Part shown: positions 1-5,774 of the stretch, one piece after another
Numbering within the stretch: position 1 is the first letter of the stretch
How the letters are laid out: every line of letters starts with the position of its first letter
Made by a program: the position numbers and the translations under genes
Notes under the pieces: generated by a model
The model's input: the letters and a program-made list of their open reading frames with translations, nothing else
Told to the model about the DNA's origin: nothing
Database searches by the model: none
Assembly: GCA_964423545.1 (NCBI GenBank)
Contig: CAYRFV010000294.1
Span: forward strand, 1-6,833
Reading direction: 5' to 3'
DNA from: JALOOE01 sp964423545
GTDB taxonomy: Bacteria; Chloroflexota; Anaerolineae; CG2-30-64-16
Length of the DNA stretch: 6,833 nt

Positions 1-123
1 ATGGCGCCCGGTCACGGCCGCCCGCTGTCCGGCGGCGCGGCGGCCACAGAGCTGGCTGCCTACGCGCGCACGCACGGCCTGATGCAGGCCGGATCCGCAT
101 ATGACAGCCTGGCAGAACGATGA
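1..123 (+). CDS. C-terminal end of an unidentified protein (partial)
   Basis: This frame is open from the first base of the window and ends at TGA 121-123. The ATG at position 1 is in frame but sits at the window edge, has no visible ribosome binding site, and may be internal to a longer gene. The last 23 residues, beginning LAAYARTHGLMQAG, read like an amphipathic helix followed by a short strand. The segment faintly recalls the end of PHP-type or flavodoxin-type domains, but this is too weak for an assignment. The stop overlaps an ATG at 120-122 (ATGA), which opens a 13-codon frame ending at 159-161. The product is unknown. Frame choice rests on protein-like composition, since one other frame is also open over most of this stretch. 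Confidence 0.4.
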   Translation: MAPGHGRPLSGGAAATELAAYARTHGLMQAGSAYDSLAER

Positions 124-157
124 GCTCCAGTCGTTCCAATGAACAGAGGAGTCTGGT

Positions 158-292
158 ATGAAAGCCCGATGGTTCAGCAGCGTGGATGTTCGAGGCGCGC
201 TGGCGGCGGCCGTGGGGCAGATCGCGACAAACTGCTGGCACGTCGGACTGAATGCAGATGAATACCTCACCCAGGAGGCATCCCGTGAGTGA
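158..292 (+). CDS. Small 44-residue ORF coupled to the downstream oxidoreductase
   Basis: ATG 158 follows an excellent ribosome binding site, AGAGGAG at 145-151, with a 6-nt spacer. The frame reads 44 codons to TGA 290-292 and overlaps the GTG start of the oxidoreductase gene by 8 nt, so translational coupling is likely. The product starts MKARWFSSVDVRG, has an alanine-rich middle, one Cys at residue 26 (NCWH) and an acidic, polar end (NADEYLTQ). It has no signal peptide, membrane segment or recognised motif. It could be a real small protein, a leader that couples translation into the next gene, or a fragment of a deleted gene whose start and ribosome binding site survived. I do not recognise a family. 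The start signal and overlap are seen directly; function is unknown. Confidence 0.45.
   Translation: MKARWFSSVDVRGALAAAVGQIATNCWHVGLNADEYLTQEASRE
273..278 (+). promoter_or_regulatory. Ribosome binding site fixing the GTG 285 start
   Basis: A perfect AGGAGG lies 6 nt before GTG 285. An in-frame ATG at 252 would place this site inside the coding region and has no ribosome binding site of its own. The site also lies inside the small upstream ORF (158-292), so ribosomes finishing that ORF would pass directly over it. Confidence 0.8.
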
Positions 293-1796
293 TAGAAGCA
301 TCATCATCATCGGGGCCGGGTTCGCCGGCTTGTCTGCCGGCATCTACGCGCAGATGAACGGCTACCGCACGCGCATCTTCGAGATGCACACCCTGCCCGG
401 CGGCCTCTGCACAGCCTGGAAACGCCAGGGCTACACCATCGATGCCTGCATCCACTGGCTGGTCGGCTCGGCGCCCGGGAACAGCTTCCACCGCTATTGG
501 GAGGAAGTAGGGATCGTGCAGGGGCGGGAGTTCGTCGATCTGGACGAGTTGGCGCGCTACGAAGGGGCTGACGGCCGCACCTTCATCCTCTATTCCGATG
601 TGAACAGACTTGAGCAGCACATGCTGGCGTTCTCGCCGGCCGACGCCGAGGCGACCCGTCAGCTCATCCGAGGCATCCGGCTGTGCCTGGCGTTCGACGA
701 ACCAAGCGAGTTCGACCCGCCGCTCGTGCGCCTGGGCAAGACGCTCAAGCTCGGCCTGCTGATGGCGACGGGCGGGCGGGAGATGCAGCACTGGGTGCAG
801 ACGACGATGGGGGAGTTTGCCGGCCGCTTCCACGACCCCGTGATCCGGGATGCCCTGGCTCAGATGTGGTATCCGGATCTCTCCATGGTCTGCATGCTGT
901 ACACCTTCGCCTGGCTGCTTGCCAGGAACGCCGGCTACCCCATCGGCGGCTCGCTGCCTATGTCTCGCGCATTGGAGCAGCGTTACCTTGACCTGGGCGG
1001 CGAAATCCACTACCACAGCCGGGTCGAGCAGGTGCTGGTGGAAGGGGACAAGGCGGTCGGTGTCCGGCTGGCGGACGGGAGCGAGCAGCGCGCCGACCGG
1101 GTGATCTCCGCGGCGGACGGCCACAGCACGATCTTCAAGCTGCTCGACGGGCGCTACGCCGACGCCGAGACGCGGGCGCCCTACGAGAAGTGGCCCACCT
1201 TCCCGGCGCTCCTCTTCGTGGGGCTGGGCGTCAACCGCTCCTTCGCCGATGAGCCACGGACGGTCTCCGGCTTCAGTTTTGCCCTGCGCAAGCCTGCCGA
1301 AATCGCGGATGCGGTGGTTGAGCGGCTGCCGGTGCATCTGTACAACCAGGATCCCACCCTGGCCCCGCCCGGCAAGACCAGCCTGGTGGTGATGTTGCCC
1401 AGCCGCTACGATTACTGGCAGGCTCTGGCCGGCGACCGCGCCGCCTACGACGAAAAGAAGGATCAGGTGGCGCGCACGGTGGTAGCGCTGCTCGACCAGC
1501 GCTTTCCAGGCATCTCCGGGCAGGTGGAAGTGGTGGATGTGGCAACCCCGCTGACCTGGGAGCGATACACGGGCAACTGGCGGGGCAGCTACGAAGGGTG
1601 GCTGCTCACACCGCAGAACGCCCACACCATGATGCGGCCGATGCGCACGACCCTGCCTGGCCTGCAGAACTTCTACATGTGCGGCCAATGGGTGGCGCCT
1701 GGCGGCGGCCTGCCGAGCGGCGTCATGAGCGGCCGGCGACTGGTGCGATCCCTGTGCAAAGAGGATGGCGTGGCGTTCAGGACAGCCGAAAGGTAG
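285..1796 (+). CDS. FAD-dependent oxidoreductase, CrtI / carotene isomerase-like
   Basis: This is a 503-residue flavoprotein of the phytoene desaturase / carotenoid isomerase / retinol saturase superfamily. Residues 6-15 form the dinucleotide-binding strand and GxGxxG loop (IIIIGAGFAG), with Glu33 placed to bind the FAD ribose. It is followed by the family signature PGGLC (38-42) and a GY..D.CIHWL block (49-59). The C-terminal FAD-binding block CGQWVAPGGGLPSG at 466-479 is intact, and overall length is normal for the family. Members catalyse FAD-dependent desaturation, saturation or isomerisation of polyenes and other hydrophobic substrates. No other carotenoid gene is present, so the substrate cannot be named. 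The start is GTG 285, chosen from the AGGAGG at 273-278. The hydrolase gene begins 8 nt after the stop, which suggests one transcript. No frameshift is seen. Confidence 0.9.
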   Translation: MSDRSIIIIGAGFAGLSAGIYAQMNGYRTRIFEMHTLPGGLCTAWKRQGYTIDACIHWLVGSAPGNSFHRYWEEVGIVQGREFVDLDELARYEGADGRTFILYSDVNRLEQHMLAFSPADAEATRQLIRGIRLCLAFDEPSEFDPPLVRLGKTLKLGLLMATGGREMQHWVQTTMGEFAGRFHDPVIRDALAQMWYPDLSMVCMLYTFAWLLARNAGYPIGGSLPMSRALEQRYLDLGGEIHYHSRVEQVLVEGDKAVGVRLADGSEQRADRVISAADGHSTIFKLLDGRYADAETRAPYEKWPTFPALLFVGLGVNRSFADEPRTVSGFSFALRKPAEIADAVVERLPVHLYNQDPTLAPPGKTSLVVMLPSRYDYWQALAGDRAAYDEKKDQVARTVVALLDQRFPGISGQVEVVDVATPLTWERYTGNWRGSYEGWLLTPQNAHTMMRPMRTTLPGLQNFYMCGQWVAPGGGLPSGVMSGRRLVRSLCKEDGVAFRTAER

Positions 1797-1804
1797 CGCT
1801 CGAG

Positions 1805-2569
1805 ATGACACAAGCCGACGCCGGCTACTTTCGCAGTGGCCTGCCCTACACGCGCTTCGGCCGCGGGCCGCGGCCGCTGGTCATCTTCCAAGGGCTGATG
1901 TTCGAGAATAAGCCGCACTCACGGCTGGTCACGCAGATGTATCACTTCCTCGGGCAGGACTACACGGGGTACAGCGTGCTCCGGAAGCCCGGAATGCCGC
2001 ACGGCGCCACGTTCCGCGACATGGCTGACGATTATGCAACGATGATCCGCGAAGAGTTCGGTGGGCCGGTGGATGTGATCGGCATCTCGACCGGAGGCTC
2101 CCTGGTCCAGCTGTTCGCGGCCGATCATCCCGACCTGGTGCGCCGGCTCGTCATCCATTCCGCAGCCTATGCCCTGAGTCCAGCAGCAAGAGCCGCACAG
2201 ATAGAGGTGGGCCGGCTGGCGGGCCAACGAAAATGGAGGGAAGCCTGGTCAACCCTGCTTGCATTCTCACTGGCGTCCGGGCCGCTCGCCCGCCCGCAAG
2301 CCTGGCTCGCGGCGCTCATCCTGTCATTGGACCCGCCCGATGATCCTTCTGACCTGCTTATCACCATCACGGAGGAGGACCGATTCAACTTCAGGGAGCG
2401 GCTGGCGGAAATCACCGCGCCGACCTTGCTCGTTGCGGGCGAACGCGACCCGTTCTACTCGGCAACGCTTTTCCGGGAGACCGAGACAGAACGCAACGTC
2501 GCCTTCTACCGCAAACACGGTTTCGAGGTGTTGACCGCCGCTATACCATCGGGCCTTAGCCTATCCTGA
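1805..2569 (+). CDS. Alpha/beta hydrolase with C-terminus replaced by a GNAT tail (chimera)
   Basis: This 254-residue frame starts at ATG 1805, 8 nt after the oxidoreductase stop. Residues 1 to about 224 are a typical alpha/beta hydrolase: a first strand near 24-30 (PLVIFQG), the nucleophile elbow GISTGG with Ser95, a helical cap, and the acid strand TLLVAGERDPF with Asp215. The fold should then continue for roughly 40-50 residues to the catalytic His in a GxxH-type motif. Instead, from about residue 225 the protein reads ETERNVAFYRKHGFEV, the conserved end of GNAT acetyltransferases. No canonical triad His remains; the only nearby one is His238 in the GNAT segment, so hydrolase activity is doubtful. 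The binding site is weak (AAAGG at 1789-1793). The hydrolase family is clear from motifs, the fusion is read directly, and loss of function is inferred. Confidence 0.85.
   Translation: MTQADAGYFRSGLPYTRFGRGPRPLVIFQGLMFENKPHSRLVTQMYHFLGQDYTGYSVLRKPGMPHGATFRDMADDYATMIREEFGGPVDVIGISTGGSLVQLFAADHPDLVRRLVIHSAAYALSPAARAAQIEVGRLAGQRKWREAWSTLLAFSLASGPLARPQAWLAALILSLDPPDDPSDLLITITEEDRFNFRERLAEITAPTLLVAGERDPFYSATLFRETETERNVAFYRKHGFEVLTAAIPSGLSLS
2477..2569 (+). pseudogene. GNAT acetyltransferase C-terminal remnant fused in frame to the hydrolase
   Basis: Residues 225-242 of the hydrolase frame match the GNAT end pattern of (L)ET-x-x-RN-V-x-FY-x-x-x-GF-x-V, which forms the last helix and strand around the acetyl-CoA site. 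The residues after it (LTAAIPSGL) could be the usual loop before the final GNAT strand. The expected closing strand is missing in this frame, but PILMLL can be read in another frame at 2560-2577, so a small frameshift may have ended it early. The acetyl-CoA loop (Q/RxxGxG/A) and all N-terminal GNAT parts are absent. The junction falls at GAG-ACC-GAG (2477-2485), where both parent families could encode R/L-E-T, which suggests joining at short homology. This is family pattern recognition without an alignment. Confidence 0.7.
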
Positions 2570-2618
2570 TGCTATTGCACGGCGTGAAGCAGCTGCCTGG
2601 AGCAGGCTGTGTGAACGC

Positions 2619-2642
2619 TCGCGGCCGGATAGATCGCCGCGA
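2619..2642. other. Perfect 7-bp inverted repeat (hairpin) in the leader
   Basis: TCGCGGC at 2619-2625 and GCCGCGA at 2636-2642 are exact reverse complements separated by a 10-nt loop. There is no T-run after it, so it is not a standard factor-independent terminator. It sits immediately before a GGGAG motif (2644-2648) and about 95 nt before the C_GCAxxG_C_C gene. It could shape the mRNA end or leader. In GC-rich DNA a 7-bp stem can also arise by chance. Confidence 0.35.
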
Positions 2643-2655
2643 AGGGAGAGACATC

Positions 2656-2724
2656 GTGGACCAGACAGGGCGAGAGTTGTCGTCGTTCGGAACGATTCGG
2701 AGATTCCTTAAAGTAGGGACCTGA
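2656..2724 (+). other. 22-codon ORF with good ribosome binding site, upstream of the Cys-rich gene
   Basis: GTG 2656 lies 5-7 nt after GGGAGAG (2644-2650) and the frame stops at TGA 2722-2724, 12 nt before the next ATG. The peptide contains the run ELSSFGTIRRFLKV. It could be a leader peptide, the N-terminal stub of a deleted gene (the first residues loosely recall the start of ferritin-like/rubrerythrin proteins, a weak impression), or chance. It is listed because several other intergenic ORFs in this window show the same pattern of good start and abrupt end. Confidence 0.25.
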
Positions 2725-2736
2725 TCGGAGACTGTG

Positions 2737-3504
2737 ATGGGCGTCGTGAACGCCTCATTCGATCACCCCTTGGTGCTGGAAGAGCGCGCGGCCGCGCCCC
2801 TGGCGGGCGGCATTCAGCAGATGGGCTTCCAGTGCGGTCAGGTGTGGGGCGCGGCATTGGCGGCCGGCGCACAGGCCCATCAGCTGTATGGGCCGGGACC
2901 GCAGGCGGAAGCGGCCGCGGTAGCAGCCGCACAGCGGCTCGCGACCACCTTCGCGGGTGCCTACAAGAGCATCAACTGCAGCGACGTCACCCAACTGGAC
3001 TGGCGGAACACGAAGACCGCCCAGCTCTTGGGCTACATCCTCAGGGGTGGCGTGGTGAAGTGCTTCGCCATGACCGCAAGCTATGCGCGAGCCGCGCGGG
3101 CCGACATTGAGGCCAACTTCGCCGACAGCCAGGTCGTGGCGCCCGAACCTCCGATCAGTTGCGCGTCGCTGCTGGCAGAGAAGCGAGGAGCCTCGGGCCT
3201 GCATCGTGCCATGTTGGCGGGATTCGCCGGCGGCATCGGCCTCAGCGGGGGAGCTTGTGGGGCGTTGGGCGCCGCGATTTGGCTCATCGAGCTGAGCAAG
3301 GTCCAGGAAGAAGGCCGAAAGCTCGTGATGAATCGGCCCGAGGCGGAGGCCGCAATCGATGCCTTTGTGGAGCGCACTGAGATCGAGTTCGAGTGTGCCA
3401 AAATCGTGGGCCGGAAGTTCGCCGATGTTGCCGACCATGCCGCATATCTGCGTGCGGGGGGCTGCGCGCAGATCATCGAAGCGCTGGCGCAGCAGGAGCG
3501 CTAA
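2737..3504 (+). CDS. C_GCAxxG_C_C family redox-type protein, two-repeat form
   Basis: This 255-residue protein begins at ATG 2737, with GGAG at 2727-2730 six nt upstream. The overlapping GTG 2734 is too close to that site. Two related halves are visible. The first (about 20-110) has LAGGIQQMGFQCGQVWGAAL and then INCSDV and KCFAM. The second (about 140-250) has SCASLL, GGIGLSGGACGALGAAIW, FECAKI and GGCAQII. Cysteines are at 33, 81, 109, 142, 174, 220 and 243. This is the pattern of the C_GCAxxG_C_C family, thought from its cysteine spacing to be a soluble redox or metal-binding protein, often near other oxidoreductases. The first half has Gln/Val where the motif expects Ala residues, so the halves have diverged. 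No signal peptide is seen; the protein is cytosolic by inference. Its stop overlaps the next ATG (TAATG). The exact biochemical role of the family is not established. Confidence 0.85.
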   Translation: MGVVNASFDHPLVLEERAAAPLAGGIQQMGFQCGQVWGAALAAGAQAHQLYGPGPQAEAAAVAAAQRLATTFAGAYKSINCSDVTQLDWRNTKTAQLLGYILRGGVVKCFAMTASYARAARADIEANFADSQVVAPEPPISCASLLAEKRGASGLHRAMLAGFAGGIGLSGGACGALGAAIWLIELSKVQEEGRKLVMNRPEAEAAIDAFVERTEIEFECAKIVGRKFADVADHAAYLRAGGCAQIIEALAQQER

Positions 3505-3650
3505 TGATCGGGTGGGGCTTTGGCGCCGGCGGCCGACCTGACTGGCCGAAAGGCGAAGATCGATCCTATCCGCTGGAGCAGGTAGTCGAAGCGCATCGCG
3601 ACGTCGAGCAAGGACACAAGAGGGGCAACGGGGTCATCACGGTGGCATAG
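3504..3650 (+). pseudogene. C-terminal tail of a medium-chain (zinc-type) dehydrogenase/reductase, remnant
   Basis: ATG 3504 overlaps the preceding stop (TAATG) and has AGGAG at 3494-3498, five nt upstream, so this 48-codon frame could be translated by coupling. Its last 27 residues include YPLEQVVEAHRDVEQ followed by GHKRGNGVITVA and a stop. This is the characteristic C-terminus of NAD(P)-dependent MDR alcohol dehydrogenase/quinone reductase proteins (Y-P-L-x-x-x-x-E-A-H-x-x-V-E-x-G-H-K-x-G-N-x-V-I-T-V). The first 20 residues (Gly/Trp rich) do not resemble MDR sequence and are probably unrelated joining DNA. The catalytic domain and Rossmann fold are absent, so it cannot be an enzyme. It is best read as a deletion remnant; a recruited microprotein is possible but unsupported. 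Confidence 0.75.
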
Positions 3651-3680
3651 GCCGCCGTGCGCCACCCCAAGGACAATCGC

Positions 3681-5573
3681 ATGGCAGACGCATGGACAGA
3701 GTTGGCTCGCAGCGTCCACGCTGCACTCGAGACCTATGCCAACGTGCACCGGGGCAGCGGGCACGCATCACAGGTCTCTACTCATCTCTACGAGCAGGCC
3801 AGACAGATCATCCTGGAACACCTGGGACTGAGCGAGGACAAACACGCAGTCGTCTTCTGCTCGCCCAGGAGGGCGGAGTTGTTCAAGGCATCGCTCGCGC
3901 CGAACAGCTATCGCATCCTCTCCAGCCAGGAAATCGGCCTGCCGCTCGGCGTGAGGGCGTTGGCGGTCGAACGCAGGGCATTGCCCAGCAGCGTCCCTTA
4001 CCAGACCGGCGGCGGGACGGCACGACTGGTCTCCCCCGGTTGGGTGATCTGGGCGCATGCGCCGGACAGGTTCGAGGCCGGCACGCCCGCAATCGTCAAC
4101 GTCATCGCCTTTGCCGCGGCGCTGCGGTTGCTCCGGCGCTTCGGCCAGGACGCCTTTCGGCAAGTGACCGCCGAACAACGGACGGCCGCCGGAATCGTGC
4201 ACCAGGACGACTTGGACCCATATGGCGGCCGGGAGCTGCTCGGCGCGCTCAGGCAGACGCTGATCGGCCGCAGCCTGCTCGTCGAGACTACAACCGGCTC
4301 AAGGCCCTTCATCAACCTCGACAACGCCGCCAGCACCCCTACCTTCACGCCGATCTGGGATGCGGTCTGGCAGACGTGGCGCCAGAACCCGGCAACCCAG
4401 AGGGAGATCGTCCGCGAGGTTCGCGCCATCTGCGCCGACGTACTGGCTGCGCCGCAGACCGACTATGACGTGCTCTTCACCTGCAATACCACGGAGGCCA
4501 TCAACCTGGTGGCCGAGAGTCTGCGCCATGAAACCGAGCCGGACGTGGCGCCGGTCGTGCTCAACACGTACCTGGAGCACAACTCGAACGAGCTGCCGTG
4601 GCGCTCAACTCCCGGCCTGGCGTTGCTCCGTCTGCCAGTGGACGCCGAAGGCTTCATAGATTTGCGCGAGCTGGAGGCTCTCTTGCGCGCCTACAATCTG
4701 GAAGGACAGCGCGGCAAACAACGCGTTAGGCTGGTGGCCGTGAGCGGCGCCTCGAACGTCCTCGGCACGTTCAACGATCTGGCGGAGATCAGCCGCATCG
4801 TTCACCGTTATGGCGCGCGCTTGCTGGTGGACGCGGCCCAGTTGGTCGCCCACCGCAAGGTCGACATGGCAGGCTGCGGGATCGACTGTCTCGCCTTTTC
4901 GGCCCACAAGGTCTATGCGCCCTTCGGCGCCGGCGCGTTGGTGGTCAGAAAGGGGCTGCTCAGATTCAGCGCTGCGGAGTCCGAAGTGATCCGATCGTCC
5001 GGCGAGGAGAATGTGGGGGGCATCGCCGCGTTGGGCAAGGCGTTGGTATTGTTGCGGCGGATCGGCATGGACGTGATCCTGGCGGAAGAACAGACTTTGA
5101 CCGCGCGGGCGCTGCGCGGTCTGGCGCAGATACAGGGCGTGAGCATCTACGGGATCAGCGACCCGGACTCGTCCAGATTCGTGCACAGAGGCGGCGTGAT
5201 CGCCTTCAACATGGGGAGGATCCTGCCCGGCCAGGTGGCCCAGGCACTGGCCGAACGTGGCGGGATCGGCGTGCGCTACGGCTGCCATTGTGCACATCTG
5301 CTGATCAAGCGTCTCGTCAACGTCCCGCCGATCTTGGAGCAGTTCCAGGGCCTGCTCTTGACGCTATTCCCGCGCCTCAACCTGCCAGGCGTGGTCCGGG
5401 TCAGCCTGGGCATCGAGAACAATGAAGCCGAAATAGACGAACTCCTGCGTGTATTAGGCCAGATCGCCCGGCAGCCTGGGTCCGAAACCGGGCAAATGGC
5501 CCAGAAACAAATGAGCCATTTCGTCACGAGCACGGCTCGGAAGGTCTATGCACCCCTGTTGCCGCTTGACTGA
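3681..5573 (+). CDS. Class V aminotransferase / cysteine desulfurase-like PLP enzyme with PLP-less N-terminal half domain
   Basis: This protein has 630 residues from ATG 3681, with AAGGA at 3669-3673 seven nt upstream. A GTG at 3657 is in frame but lacks a binding site. Residues 210-600 form a full class V fold: FINLDNAAST (210-219), NTTEAINLV (269-277), EHNSN with His300 for PLP stacking, DAAQ (384-387), and SAHKVYAP with Lys410 as the Schiff-base lysine. The loop RYGCHCAH places Cys537 at the SufS persulfide cysteine position, with Cys535 beside it. Residues 1-150 look like a second, internally deleted copy: YANVHRGSG (19-27), a GGGT..LVSP..VIWA stretch, and RFEAGTP (130-136), but no DxxQ or lysine block. 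In the C-terminal domain the AGTPN motif is replaced by SGEEN (440-444). Cysteine desulfurase or selenocysteine-lyase-like chemistry is plausible from Lys410 and Cys537; the substrate is unknown. Confidence 0.88.
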   Translation: MADAWTELARSVHAALETYANVHRGSGHASQVSTHLYEQARQIILEHLGLSEDKHAVVFCSPRRAELFKASLAPNSYRILSSQEIGLPLGVRALAVERRALPSSVPYQTGGGTARLVSPGWVIWAHAPDRFEAGTPAIVNVIAFAAALRLLRRFGQDAFRQVTAEQRTAAGIVHQDDLDPYGGRELLGALRQTLIGRSLLVETTTGSRPFINLDNAASTPTFTPIWDAVWQTWRQNPATQREIVREVRAICADVLAAPQTDYDVLFTCNTTEAINLVAESLRHETEPDVAPVVLNTYLEHNSNELPWRSTPGLALLRLPVDAEGFIDLRELEALLRAYNLEGQRGKQRVRLVAVSGASNVLGTFNDLAEISRIVHRYGARLLVDAAQLVAHRKVDMAGCGIDCLAFSAHKVYAPFGAGALVVRKGLLRFSAAESEVIRSSGEENVGGIAALGKALVLLRRIGMDVILAEEQTLTARALRGLAQIQGVSIYGISDPDSSRFVHRGGVIAFNMGRILPGQVAQALAERGGIGVRYGCHCAHLLIKRLVNVPPILEQFQGLLLTLFPRLNLPGVVRVSLGIENNEAEIDELLRVLGQIARQPGSETGQMAQKQMSHFVTSTARKVYAPLLPLD

Positions 5574-5584
5574 AAGACATCAAC

Positions 5585-5650
5585 ATGAAATACAAACGGC
5601 CTGTGGTCACCCAACGCGGCGGCCCCGAAGCACTGCAAATCATCGAGTAG
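5585..5650 (+). pseudogene. N-terminal remnant of a medium-chain dehydrogenase/reductase
   Basis: This 21-codon frame reads MKYKRPVVTQRGGPEALQ and then IIE before TAG 5648-5650. It matches the usual start of MDR quinone-reductase/alcohol dehydrogenase proteins (M-K-x-x-x-V-V-x-x-x-G-G-P-E-x-L-x-x-x-E). The next expected block (D-L-P-x-P-x-x-G-E-V) is missing. The stop merges into the AGGAGG that serves the next small gene, so the break lies exactly at that site. A weak GAAAG precedes the ATG. It lies 11 nt after the stop of the PLP enzyme, while an MDR C-terminal tail lies just before that enzyme. It is a non-functional fragment by length. Whether both fragments come from one gene cannot be told from the window. 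Confidence 0.7.
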
Positions 5651-5654
5651 GAGG
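5649..5654 (+). promoter_or_regulatory. Ribosome binding site embedded in the stop of the dehydrogenase remnant
   Basis: A perfect AGGAGG with a 6-nt spacer precedes ATG 5661. It uses the last two bases of the TAG stop of the upstream remnant, so the fusion point of that remnant is this site itself. Confidence 0.7.
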
Positions 5655-5660
5655 CGCCCG

Positions 5661-5774
5661 ATGCCGCGTGGCACGCTATCCGTTCATGTCCTCCTCCAGA
5701 TGCTCTTGTTCGTCGTGGTCGTGCCGTTTCTTCGGCCGCTGATCTCGGGGCGTTGGGAAAGGAGCCGGGCATGA
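5661..5774 (+). CDS. 37-residue single-helix membrane microprotein
   Basis: ATG 5661 has a perfect AGGAGG six nt upstream, and the frame ends at TGA 5772-5774, overlapping the next start as ATGA. The peptide has a basic start (MPRG), one hydrophobic helix at about residues 8-24 (VHVLLQMLLFVVVVPFL), and a basic tail ending SGRWERSRA, as in a single-pass inner-membrane peptide. Two readings are possible. It may be a genuine small membrane protein co-expressed with the flavoprotein. Or it may be the N-terminal stub of a larger membrane protein: the stretch FLRPLISGRW resembles the first helix end of isoprenylcysteine-methyltransferase-like (ICMT) proteins, where W-x-A-W would follow. The second fits the remnant pattern of the neighbourhood. 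The start signal and overlap are seen directly; the family hint is weak. Confidence 0.5.
   Translation: MPRGTLSVHVLLQMLLFVVVVPFLRPLISGRWERSRA

Noticed and set aside
252..284. ATG 252 as start of the FAD oxidoreductase
   Set aside because: It has no ribosome binding site and would put the AGGAGG at 273-278 inside the gene. The FAD-binding strand begins right after GTG 285.
1598..1804. Extended start of the hydrolase at ATG 1598
   Set aside because: The extension overlaps the end of the oxidoreductase and reads as out-of-frame residues. The hydrolase fold begins after ATG 1805.
267..1811. Long antisense open frame (about 514 codons) opposite the FAD oxidoreductase
   Set aside because: It mirrors the codon pattern of a GC-rich gene, is rich in Arg/His/Pro/Ala with no domain motif, and the + strand protein has clear FAD motifs throughout.
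2531..2567. TTGACC at 2531 as a possible -35 box
   Set aside because: No -10-like hexamer lies 16-18 nt downstream, and it falls inside the chimeric coding region.
3657..3680. GTG 3657 as start of the PLP enzyme
   Set aside because: It has no ribosome binding site at a suitable distance, whereas ATG 3681 has AAGGA seven nt upstream.
4908..5555. Short repeat AAGGTCTATGC(G/A)CCC at 4908 and 5541, both encoding KVYAP
   Set aside because: It is only about 15 nt with one mismatch inside one gene. The second copy is the ordinary C-terminal tail, so chance or weak codon similarity is enough.
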